NCBI RefSeq assembly: GCF_009296315.1
Contig: NZ_WHLY01000002.1
Coordinates: 6,298,501-6,362,500 of the forward strand
Source: Salmonirosea aquatica
GTDB taxonomy: Bacteria > Bacteroidota > Bacteroidia > Cytophagales > Spirosomataceae
Reading direction: 5' to 3'
DNA: 64,000 bases
The notes beneath the pieces were generated by a model. That model searched no databases and was not told the origin of the DNA. It was given only the letters and a program-made list of their open reading frames with translations. Position numbers and translations under genes: made by a program. Below, piece by piece: positions 53,996-62,426 of the stretch (positions within the stretch are counted from its first letter, which is position 1; every line of letters begins with the position of its first letter).

Positions 53996-54739
53996 ATGAC
54001 CAAATCAATTTTTAGACTCAGCCTGGTCCTCCCGTTCCTTCTGCTATTGGGCATGGCCTGCTCGAAAAAAAGTACTTCTTCGGGAAAAAAGCCCATTAAA
54101 GTCCTGATGGTGGGCGGGGGTTCTTCCCACGATTTCAACCGTTGGTACAAGCAGGAAGACTCCCAGACCCTGGAAAGGGATGGCCTGGCAACGGTGGAAT
54201 ACACCGACGATCCGACCACGATTCTTTCCAAACTGCCGGGTATCGATGTCCTGTACCTTGCCAATAACCAGCCCATTCAGGACGAGGCCACCCGGAAAGC
54301 CATCTTCGGACTCGTGGATGCCGGGAAAGGACTGGTGCTGGCGCATCCGGCCTTGTGGTACAACTGGAAGGACTGGCCGGAATACAATCAGAAACTCGTC
54401 GGGGGCGGATCCCGGGGCCATAACAAGTACGGGCCTTTTGATGTCACGGTGACGGCCAAAAACAGCCCGATCATGAAAGGGGTACCCGCCACGTTCCATC
54501 TTGACGACGAACTGTACTACTACAAGATCGATCCTGCCGGAACACCTATCGAGGTGCTAGCTACTTCCAAAGCCTCTACTGGTCCCGAAGTGTTTCCCAG
54601 TATTTTTACAGTGAAGTACCCCAAAGGCCGCGTCGTCGGTATCGCCCTTGGTCATGATGCGGCCTCCCACACCCTGGATGCCTATCAGACCATCCTGCGG
54701 AATTCCGTCAAGTGGGCAGCAAAAAAAAGAATTAGGTAA
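53996..54739 (+). CDS. ThuA-domain lipoprotein
   Basis: A 247-residue lipoprotein (signal ending LLLGMACSKK) with a single ThuA (trehalose-utilisation) domain: VLMVGGGSSHDFNRW, DVLYLANNQPI, GLVLAHPALWYNW, and the end VGIALGHDAASH. ThuA proteins have a glutamine-amidotransferase-like fold; the enzyme in rhizobial disaccharide catabolism oxidises keto-sugars by related genes. It repeats the N-terminal domain of the previous gene and precedes a Gfo/Idh/MocA oxidoreductase, which suggests a joint role in sugar oxidation. Confidence 0.88.
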   Translation: MTKSIFRLSLVLPFLLLLGMACSKKSTSSGKKPIKVLMVGGGSSHDFNRWYKQEDSQTLERDGLATVEYTDDPTTILSKLPGIDVLYLANNQPIQDEATRKAIFGLVDAGKGLVLAHPALWYNWKDWPEYNQKLVGGGSRGHNKYGPFDVTVTAKNSPIMKGVPATFHLDDELYYYKIDPAGTPIEVLATSKASTGPEVFPSIFTVKYPKGRVVGIALGHDAASHTLDAYQTILRNSVKWAAKKRIR

Positions 54740-54880
54740 AAAAACAAAGGGTGAAGGGTTAATGGGATTTTATTTTTGTAAAAAGGCAGTTCCAGAAGAC
54801 CAATTATACCCTTGACCTTTTAACCATTGACCGTTTGACCCAAAAAAATTATCCATAAAAAAGTAAAACGTTATCCCCTA

Positions 54881-55996
54881 ATGAGCAACCAACAAATCAC
54901 AGTCGTTATCGTCGGAATGGGTTTTGGGAAAGAATTCATTCCCATCTACCAGGCACACCCCAACATCAAAGCCGTGGGTATCTGTACCCGCCGCAAGCAT
55001 GTCCGCGACGAACTGACCGCCAAATTCAACCTTGATCCTAATTTGGTATTCGAACATTTCGAAGATATCCCGGGTCGTGAGGACGTGGACGCCATTCACA
55101 TCGTGACGCCCGTACCCGATCACGCCCGCATGACGCTGGCTTCATTGAATGCCAACAAACACACCGCCTGCACCATTCCGATGGCCATGACCAAGGAAGA
55201 CTGCGCCGCCATCGTGGAGGCCAAGCGCAAATCGGGCAAAGTGTATATGATGATGGAAACGGCCCTTTATACCCGTGAATTCCTGTACGGCCTCAAAAAA
55301 GCCGAATCTGGCGAACTGGGCCGGATTCAGTTTGTGCGCGGCTCGCATATTCAGGACATGAGCATGCCCGGTTGGGACGAATACTGGAAGGGGTACCCCC
55401 CGATGCTGAACGGTACCCACGCCATATCGCCTCTCTTGCGCATCAACAATACCATCGCCGAAACCGTCGTCTGCCACGGATCGGGCCGCCTGTCGGATGA
55501 TCTGGCGAGCCGATACAATTCGCCCTTCGCCGTCGAAACGGCTACGTTCACCCTGAAAGATTCGGACGTTATTGCTGAGGCAACGCGTTCGTTGTTCGAT
55601 GTGGTACGGCAATACCGTGAAAGCTACGATGTGTACGGTACCAAGATGTCGTTCGAATGGGAACAGTTGGAAGACGAAAGTCACGTGATTTTCACGGGCG
55701 GCGAGGACGCCGAACGCATTGACGTACCCGACACCGACGAACTCCTGATCGAGCCCATCAAGCATTTCACCAAACGCAAGGTGATCGACGACCCCAACCA
55801 TGTGTCATTTCTGCAGGGGGCCGGCCACGGCGGTTCGCATCCGCACCTGGTGCAGGAGTTCGTCGCCGCCATCGTCGAAGGCCGCGATTCGGCCGTAGAC
55901 GCCGCCCTGGCCGCCAACTACACCTGCGCGGGCATCTGCGCCCACGAATCAGCCATGAAAGGCGGGGAACGGATTCAGGTACCTTCGTTTGAGTAG
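54881..55996 (+). CDS. Gfo/Idh/MocA family NAD(P)-dependent oxidoreductase
   Basis: A 371-residue cytoplasmic dehydrogenase. N-terminal Rossmann start VVIVGMGFGKEFIPIYQAHP, then VTPVPDHARMTLASLNANKH, a conserved block in the family, and a C-terminal alpha/beta domain that would bind the sugar or inositol substrate. It has no signal. Between the ThuA gene and the sugar-isomerase gene, in the same direction, it is likely part of the same catabolic operon. The exact substrate is unknown. Confidence 0.9.
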   Translation: MSNQQITVVIVGMGFGKEFIPIYQAHPNIKAVGICTRRKHVRDELTAKFNLDPNLVFEHFEDIPGREDVDAIHIVTPVPDHARMTLASLNANKHTACTIPMAMTKEDCAAIVEAKRKSGKVYMMMETALYTREFLYGLKKAESGELGRIQFVRGSHIQDMSMPGWDEYWKGYPPMLNGTHAISPLLRINNTIAETVVCHGSGRLSDDLASRYNSPFAVETATFTLKDSDVIAEATRSLFDVVRQYRESYDVYGTKMSFEWEQLEDESHVIFTGGEDAERIDVPDTDELLIEPIKHFTKRKVIDDPNHVSFLQGAGHGGSHPHLVQEFVAAIVEGRDSAVDAALAANYTCAGICAHESAMKGGERIQVPSFE

Positions 55997-56064
55997 GTTT
56001 CTTAGATATGATGAAGGATGAGTGGTGAATGATTTTCATTCCTTTTCTACTCTTCATCTAATTC

Positions 56065-56101
56065 AACCGCCACGGGAGAAATCCGCTCGTGGCGGTTCTT
56101 T
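56065..56101 (+). terminator. Intrinsic terminator after the oxidoreductase gene
   Basis: aaccgccacg (56065-56074) and cgtggcggtt (56088-56097) form a perfect ten-base stem, followed by ctttt. It sits in a 310-bp gap that holds nothing else recognisable, so the isomerase gene downstream probably has its own promoter. Confidence 0.75.
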
Positions 56102-56306
56102 TAAGTCCTGTATCCATTTATGATTTTTTTCAAAAGACTACATTGAACTTCTGAAAACTATCAAAAGCATCCCTTTAACGAGAAAAGCCAATTTGAAGGC
56201 TACTATTTCAAAGAATTCCTGTATGCTTCGTTAGAAGTTATTCAGCACTAGAGCGCCAGCCGTCTCGAGGCGCCCTGTCATCATTCATAATTCATCAATC
56301 ATCATT

Positions 56307-57155
56307 ATGTTATTCGGCGCTTCAACCTTCATCTGGGCCTCGCCCTTTTCGACTCAGAATATTGATTTACTGACCAAAGTCAAAACCATGGGCTACGATA
56401 TCATTGAAATCGCCGTGGAAGATAGGAGTATTATTGACTGGCCTGAAATTAAATCCGTGGCCCATGACCTGGACTTGAAAATTACCATCAGCGGGGCTTT
56501 CGGTACGGAACGGGATATTTCCAGCACCGAGCCACACTACCGCCAACTGGGTAAAGAATATATTGTGGATTGTATCAAAATCGCCGCCAAGGTGGGCAGT
56601 CCCCTATTTGGGGGGCCGTTGTATTCGGCCGTGGGAAAAACCCGGCTTGTTTCGGACGAACAGAAAAAGCAGGAGCGCGCCTGGTGCGTGGAAACCCTGG
56701 CCGAGGTAAGCAAAATTGCTGCCGACCAGGGTGTGGTGCTGGGACTGGAACCCCTCAACCGCTTCGAAACCGACATGGTCAATACCGTGGAGCAGGCGCT
56801 TTCGCTGGTGCAAGAGGTAGGTACCCCCAGTCTGCAGATCGTGCTGGATACCTTTCATGCCAACATTGAAGAAAAAGACATCCCGGACGCGATCCGGAAA
56901 ATTGGCAAAGACCTACTCTGCCACGTACAGGGCAACGAAAGCGACCGGGGTACCCCCGGCACCGCCCACCTCGAATGGGAAGGTATCCGCGATGCCCTTA
57001 ACGAAATCGGTTACGAGGGAGCGATGGTTATCGAAACCTTCGGACAACCATCCAAGGAACTGGCCCGTGCGGCCTGCATCTGGCGCCCTTTGGCCAATAG
57101 TGCCGATGAACTGGCCAGTGAAGGGCTGGCTTTTTATAAAAAAATGTTTTTGTAG
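56307..57155 (+). CDS. Sugar phosphate isomerase/epimerase family protein (TIM barrel)
   Basis: A 282-residue xylose-isomerase-like TIM-barrel enzyme of the tagatose/psicose 3-epimerase group. Metal ligands: E in VLGLEPLNRFETD, D and H in QIVLDTFHANI, H in LLCHVQGNE, and E in GAMVIETFG. It would isomerise or epimerise a ketose released by the locus. It ends two bases before the start of the next gene, so the two are co-transcribed. Confidence 0.9.
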   Translation: MLFGASTFIWASPFSTQNIDLLTKVKTMGYDIIEIAVEDRSIIDWPEIKSVAHDLDLKITISGAFGTERDISSTEPHYRQLGKEYIVDCIKIAAKVGSPLFGGPLYSAVGKTRLVSDEQKKQERAWCVETLAEVSKIAADQGVVLGLEPLNRFETDMVNTVEQALSLVQEVGTPSLQIVLDTFHANIEEKDIPDAIRKIGKDLLCHVQGNESDRGTPGTAHLEWEGIRDALNEIGYEGAMVIETFGQPSKELARAACIWRPLANSADELASEGLAFYKKMFL

Positions 57156-57157
57156 AT

Positions 57158-59265
57158 ATGAGAAAATTTGTTCCCCAAGTCCGAATGCGCTTCCTGCTTT
57201 GTGCCTTTGCTATGCTGTGCCTCTGTGCCTTTGTACAAGCCCAAACTCCCGTTGACCTGTCAAAATTTGATAGAAAAAGCGGGGTATCGGCGGTAGTTAA
57301 GGGTACCCTTTTGGAAGTGGAGTGGCCGACCGGAGAAGGCGAGATTGGCAAGGTAGCCGTAGATGTGCGGAAAGCCCAGCCCCTCATCAGTACCTTACAA
57401 GTTGGGGACAAAAACAACCTCAAAACCATAGCGCGTGACCTGGATCCGGCCGTTATTCTGACTGTCGGTAAAAGAGATTTGATTTCACAGAACGGCTGGA
57501 ACATATTTTTCGACAAAACGGCCTACCTACCCCATGAAAGTTTTGTGGTGGCAATGGATAAAAAGGACGTAAAAGTCGTGACGGCGGGGGGCCAAACCGA
57601 AATCATCGTGTCCGGTGCTTCGGCTGGTCCGTTCAGCGGTAGCTACAATCTGATACTTTACAACGGAAGTCCGCTGATGAATGTAGCGGCGGTGATGAGC
57701 ACGACCGTAGATTCCACGGCGGTACTGTATGATGCCGGACTGGTAAGCAAAACATCACCCTGGGAAAAACTGTACTGGTCGGATACCGAAAATTTTATGC
57801 GTGATGCCGACGTGAAAAGCTCAGATACCGCCCAGAATAGAGCCGTAAAGTACCGGACCATCATCGGTCAGGGCCAGGAAGGCAGTCTGGCCATTTTCCC
57901 GGCTCCCCACCAGTTTTTTTATCCACTCGACAACGCCTATAACCTGGAATTTATTTGGCATGGAGCCAATTACCGCGGACTGATTCCCGGCTACGGCATC
58001 GGACTCCGCCACGATCCCCTGGGCGACCGTCGCTGGGTACCCTGGTTCAATGCTCCCCCAACACGCAGCAACGCTTCAATTTCTTTTGCCTGTTGAGTAC
58101 CGAGCGTGATGGCAAGGTGTTGGAAAAAGTAAAAGCCTTCACCCACAGCGACCAGTACGTACCCCTGCCAGGGTACTACACCCTGGCTAGCCATTTTCAC
58201 CAAGAACACGTAGACGACGTACTGACCCGCAAGCCGATGCCAGATATGCCGGGCTTTGTGAAAGCCTTCCGCGACACGGGTGTCAATATCGTCCACCTTG
58301 GCGAATTTCACGGCCCCGGTAGTCCGCGCGGGCCGGAAGCTAAGCGCTGGCCGGAACAGAAGACGCTTTTTGAAGAATGCGCTAGGCTGTCGGGTGGGAA
58401 TTTTCTGTTGCTGCCAGGCGAAGAACCCAATAACTTCTTCGGTGGACACTGGATGAATATTTTCCCAAAACCCGTTTACTGGCTCATGTCCCGGGAAAAA
58501 GATCAGCCTTTTGTAGAAAATCACCCGGAGTATGGCAAGCTATACCGCATCGCCAACAAGGAAGAAATGCTGAAACTGCTGGAACTGGAAAACGGCCTCG
58601 CCTGGACGGCGCACGCCCGCACCAAAGGCTCGACGGGGTACCCCGATAAGTACAAGGATGAGTCTTTTTACAAATCGGACCGCTTCCTCGGAGCCGCCTG
58701 GAAAGCCATGCCCGCCGACCTTTCTCTGCCCAAACTTGGCAATGGCAGGGTACTGGACCTGATGGACGACATGGCTAACTGGGGCCAGAAAAAGAATGTC
58801 ATCGGCGAAGCCGACCTGTTCAAGATCGAGCCTGACTATGAGCTTTATGGGCATATGAATATCAATTACATCCAACTGAACGAGATGCCCCAGTTTGAAA
58901 AGGGCTGGCAACCCGTGCTGGACGTCATGCGGAGCGGAAAATTCTTCGTGACCACGGGTGAAATCCTGCTACCTACCTTTAAAGTAAACGAGGCAGGTGC
59001 GGGCGAAACCACCCAACTGGATGCCAGAGGCAACGCTACCATTACGTTAAATGCAAGCTGGACTTTCCCGCTCAACCGCGCCGAAATTATCTCCGGCGAC
59101 GGGAAGGAGGTTTTCCATGAAATCATCGATCTGAAAGACCGGCAGGCGTTCGGCAAAGAAACCTTCACATTCACCCCCAATCTGAAAGGTCGCAAATGGG
59201 TACGTCTGGAAGTCTGGGATGCCGCTGCTAATGGAGCCTTTACACAAATCGTTTGGCTTGACTAA
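57158..59265 (+). pseudogene. PHP-type exported hydrolase, one-base frameshift
   Basis: Two frames form one gene. The first (57158 to 58096) has a signal peptide (FVQAQ) and an unrecognised N-terminal beta region; the second (to 59265) carries the metal-rich half, with HFHQEHV, VHLGEFHGPG, LLPGEEPNN, WTAHARTKG and YGHMNINYIQLNE, in the style of PHP hydrolases. They join if one C is added to the run of five at 58055-58059, giving FNAPPNTQQRFNFFCLL and a protein of about 702 residues. The reaction is unknown; relatives occur in sugar loci. Confidence 0.75.
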
Positions 59266-59402
59266 GAAGTTATAATAAGTCGGTCTCTCAGCCATCCATA
59301 AACTTATTTTTCCATTTGTCATAAAGTACTACTATGCATTACCCAGTACAAGCTAGTATTAGCATCTTTGCATAACCTATTACTAAACCATCCTCTTGCA
59401 TT

Positions 59403-59990
59403 ATGGAAAATTCACATGAAAAGGTCATGTGGGGTACCTCAATGGTAATAGCCCCCCTGTTTTTCGTAGCTTCCAGTTTTGCATGGCAGAACGGAGAGTA
59501 CAACCATATCTCAGGAACTCTGGTTGTACTTGGCAGTATCTTTTGGATACCTGCCTGCACAGGGCTCTTCAGCCGCTTAAAAAAAACCTGGCCCCGGTAT
59601 TCTGCCTGGGGATTGCTGGTTGCTATTGCCGGATGTGTGAGCGGCAGCAGTTTCGGCATACGTGGCTTATATGCCGATGCCTTCGGAATTTCAAAAGAAG
59701 CACTTTTACAGAAAGCAGCCGAATATCCCCTGTCTTTCAACCTGACCATGTTCTGGCTTGGTCCGCTGTTTCCCCTCAGCCTGATTGTCTTATCCATTGT
59801 CTTGGTTAGGGCCAAATCAATACCGGCCTGGACCGGATTGTTACTTGGCTTAGGGGCCATAGCATTTCCGCTCAGTCGAATTCCCCGGGTGGAATGGGTT
59901 GCCCATTTAGCCGATTTGCTACTTTTTGTTCCGATGCTTTACATAGGCGGGTTGACTTTAATGGAAAAAACGGGACGCTACAAATTCTGA
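59403..59990 (+). CDS. Multi-pass membrane protein, DUF998/DUF4386-like
   Basis: A 195-residue protein with about five hydrophobic helices (for example WGTSMVIAPLFFVASSFAW, WGLLVAIAGCVSG, LGPLFPLSLIVLSIVLV, LLFVPMLYIGGLTL). It looks like the small multi-pass membrane families DUF998 or DUF4386, but neither fits decisively. It lies between two sugar-locus genes with its own upstream gap of about 135 bp, so its link to the locus is uncertain. Confidence 0.65.
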   Translation: MENSHEKVMWGTSMVIAPLFFVASSFAWQNGEYNHISGTLVVLGSIFWIPACTGLFSRLKKTWPRYSAWGLLVAIAGCVSGSSFGIRGLYADAFGISKEALLQKAAEYPLSFNLTMFWLGPLFPLSLIVLSIVLVRAKSIPAWTGLLLGLGAIAFPLSRIPRVEWVAHLADLLLFVPMLYIGGLTLMEKTGRYKF

Positions 59991-60117
59991 TAAGTGTTCT
60001 TTACCATTTCTAACCACCAATCAAAACTAGGATTGAGGTTGAAAGGTACCTCGCTGCCCATTCAGGTGCATTAAATTCAGTATCTTGCCCTGAAATTAAA
60101 AACGATCAGGGTACTTT

Positions 60118-61311
60118 ATGCGCACGTTTTCTTATTTCTTCCTGCTCCTGCTTTCCCTCTCCAGCCAGGCACAGTCCCCTACCCGCTGGTATAAGGGCAA
60201 CACCCATACCCATACGTTGTGGAGCGATGGCGACGACTTCCCCGAGCTGATTCTGGATTGGTACAAAACCCGGGGGTACGATTTCATCGCGCTGTCCGAT
60301 CACAACATTCTGGCTGATAAGGAATTCTGGCGACAGATTCCTACCCATCCCTTCCGGCAGGAACGCTTCCGGGAGTACCTGGCAAAATATGGCGACCAAT
60401 GGGTAAATTATAAAACCGACTCCGCCGGACGCATCAGCGTCAAGCTCAAAACGCTCAATGAATTTCGTCCTTTGTTTGAAGAAAAAGGTAAATTCCTGAT
60501 CATCAAAGCCGAGGAGGTGACGGACAAGTTTGGCGACAAGCCCATTCACATGAATGCCGTCAATGTGAAAGAACTGATTCTTCCCCGAGGCGGTGGCAGC
60601 GTAGCGGAAGTCATGCAGAACAACCTCGATGCCGTCTGGGAGCAGCGTGAACGCACCGGACAGCCCATGTTTCCCCACATCAACCACCCCAACTTCGGCT
60701 GGGCCGTAAAAGCCAACGACATGATGGGGCTGCGTGGCGAGCGGTTTTTCGAGGTCTACAACGGCCATCCGCATGTCCATAACTACGGCGATAGCACCAC
60801 CTACGGTATGGATGAACTGTGGGATGCGCTCCTGACCCGCTACATCCAGGACGGCAAACCACCCCTGTACGGACTCGCCACCGACGATTCGCACAACTAC
60901 CTCGAATATAAGGTAGGGCTCAGTAATCCGGGGCGGGGCTGGATCATGGTACGCGCTAATGACCTTACTCCGGAAGCTTTGATTGGCGCGTTAGAAAAAG
61001 GTGATTTTTACGCCACTACGGGGGTACTACTCAAAGATGTGCAAGCGAAAAAGGGGGTACTTTCGGTAGAAGTCGATGCGAAGCCCGGGACGCGGTATAC
61101 CATTCAGTTCTGGGGTTCGCGGACTTCGAAAAAGGGTACCCAGGAACGCCAGCGGATTTTATTGAAAGAAATCAAAGGTACCCGAGCCAGCTTTGCTCTG
61201 ACTTCTGGTGATTTGTACATACGGGCCAAAATCATTTCAGATACGCCGCAGAAGAATCCCTTCCAGGAAGGCGATGTAGAAACCGCCTGGACTCAGCCGC
61301 TGGTCAGGTAA
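60118..61311 (+). CDS. PHP-domain metal-dependent phosphoesterase-like protein, exported
   Basis: A 397-residue protein with a signal peptide (LSLSSQAQ) and a PHP domain: GNTHTHTLWSDGDD (HxH motif), IALSDHNILAD, the histidine of FPHINHPNFGW and the DxH of LATDDSHNY. The C-terminal ~80 residues form a small beta domain with a GTRYTIQFWGSR pattern. PHP proteins hydrolyse phosphoesters or related bonds with two or three metals; being exported, it probably works on a sugar derivative. Second PHP-type protein of this locus, after 57158-59265. Confidence 0.87.
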   Translation: MRTFSYFFLLLLSLSSQAQSPTRWYKGNTHTHTLWSDGDDFPELILDWYKTRGYDFIALSDHNILADKEFWRQIPTHPFRQERFREYLAKYGDQWVNYKTDSAGRISVKLKTLNEFRPLFEEKGKFLIIKAEEVTDKFGDKPIHMNAVNVKELILPRGGGSVAEVMQNNLDAVWEQRERTGQPMFPHINHPNFGWAVKANDMMGLRGERFFEVYNGHPHVHNYGDSTTYGMDELWDALLTRYIQDGKPPLYGLATDDSHNYLEYKVGLSNPGRGWIMVRANDLTPEALIGALEKGDFYATTGVLLKDVQAKKGVLSVEVDAKPGTRYTIQFWGSRTSKKGTQERQRILLKEIKGTRASFALTSGDLYIRAKIISDTPQKNPFQEGDVETAWTQPLVR

Positions 61312-61378
61312 GGTACCCCTCATTTGAAGTTTTTTTGTCGACATAAAATCTTTACCTTGAAGAAAAAAGCAGTTTGAA

Positions 61379-61972
61379 ATGGAAAAGTCCAAACAGATTC
61401 CAAAAATCCTGATATACGAAGAATTCGACGGCCACCCGATCTACCGGAAAGGCTATAAAGACTTTGTCATGGGCATCAAGAAAATCGAAGAAATCAATAT
61501 GGGATCCAGCAAGCTCCAGTCGTTCATTATAGGATGTATATTGAGAAATCTAATAAAATCCCTTCCTGAAACTTACTTCATGGCCAGTTCTGAGTTGGGG
61601 CTGCATCTGGAAAAAAACACCAATTTCGCGGCAGATATTGCGATATTTAGAGAGGGCCAATTCCCGGTTGGCTTCCATTCAACCAATTATTCCGAAGATA
61701 TCCCCAACGTAGTAATCGAAGTCGATATCAAAATTGACGAATCGGAATTTTTTCGTACAGAGGAAGAATACAGTAATAAAAAAACGGAGCGACTATTGGC
61801 TTGGGGCGTCGAACGGGTTATTTGGGTTTTCCCGGCTTCACAAAGGGTTTTGGTGGCCGACAATGCAAAAAAATGGGAGCTACTCAGTTGGGAATTACCC
61901 ATTAAAGTCATTGACGACCACGAAATCAATATCTGGGAATTGATGCTAAAAAATGGTTTTCAGGTAGAATAG
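61379..61972 (+). CDS. Uma2/DUF820 family endonuclease-like protein
   Basis: A 197-residue protein of the Uma2 (PD-(D/E)XK-like) family, with ADIAIF supplying the conserved D, PNVVIEVDIKIDE for the E-V-D segment, and KKTERLLAWGVERVIWVF. These are frequent in Bacteroidota and Cyanobacteria genomes, often in several copies, with no known cellular role. It lies within the sugar locus but probably has no link with it. Confidence 0.82.
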   Translation: MEKSKQIPKILIYEEFDGHPIYRKGYKDFVMGIKKIEEINMGSSKLQSFIIGCILRNLIKSLPETYFMASSELGLHLEKNTNFAADIAIFREGQFPVGFHSTNYSEDIPNVVIEVDIKIDESEFFRTEEEYSNKKTERLLAWGVERVIWVFPASQRVLVADNAKKWELLSWELPIKVIDDHEINIWELMLKNGFQVE

Positions 61973-62005
61973 AAGTTAAAGGGTACCCAAAAAATGTATC
62001 ATTCG

Positions 62006-62383
62006 ATGAATCCCGAAAAGAACAAACGAAACGCCATTGCTTTTTATAAAACAGCCTACGAGGGGGAACCTCGCAAAGCCATTGAACACTATGTGGGTGA
62101 TGACTATATTCAGCACAATCCCTCTGTTTCGGATGGTACTGAGGGATTTATTGCTTACTTTGAACGCATGGCGGAAGAGTACCCCGACAAAACCATCCAG
62201 TTCGTCAGGGCCGTTGCCGAAGGAGATCTGGTGGCACTGCACACGCATCAGGTATGGCCCGGAAACGATCAGTATGTGACCATGGATTTCTTTCGATTTG
62301 ATGAAAAGGGAAAAATTGTGGAGCATTGGGATGCCATCCAACAGGTACCTCCAGAAACAGCCAATGGAAATACGATGTACTGA
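62006..62383 (+). CDS. SnoaL-like / nuclear transport factor 2-fold protein
   Basis: A 125-residue protein of the SnoaL/NTF2 fold: NAIAFYKTAYEGEPRKAIE, YIQHNPSVSDGTEGF with the conserved histidine-asparagine, and a C-terminal block FFRFDEKGKIVEHWD. Members are small, often dimeric, with ester-cyclase or isomerase-like activity, or unknown role. I prefer the ATG at 62006 (MNPEKNK) to the one at 61994. It is 33 bp after the Uma2-like gene and could be co-transcribed. Confidence 0.82.
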   Translation: MNPEKNKRNAIAFYKTAYEGEPRKAIEHYVGDDYIQHNPSVSDGTEGFIAYFERMAEEYPDKTIQFVRAVAEGDLVALHTHQVWPGNDQYVTMDFFRFDEKGKIVEHWDAIQQVPPETANGNTMY

Positions 62384-62426
62384 TGCCCAACCAAAAACCT
62401 CATTGAAATCCCCTTACCTTTTCGAT

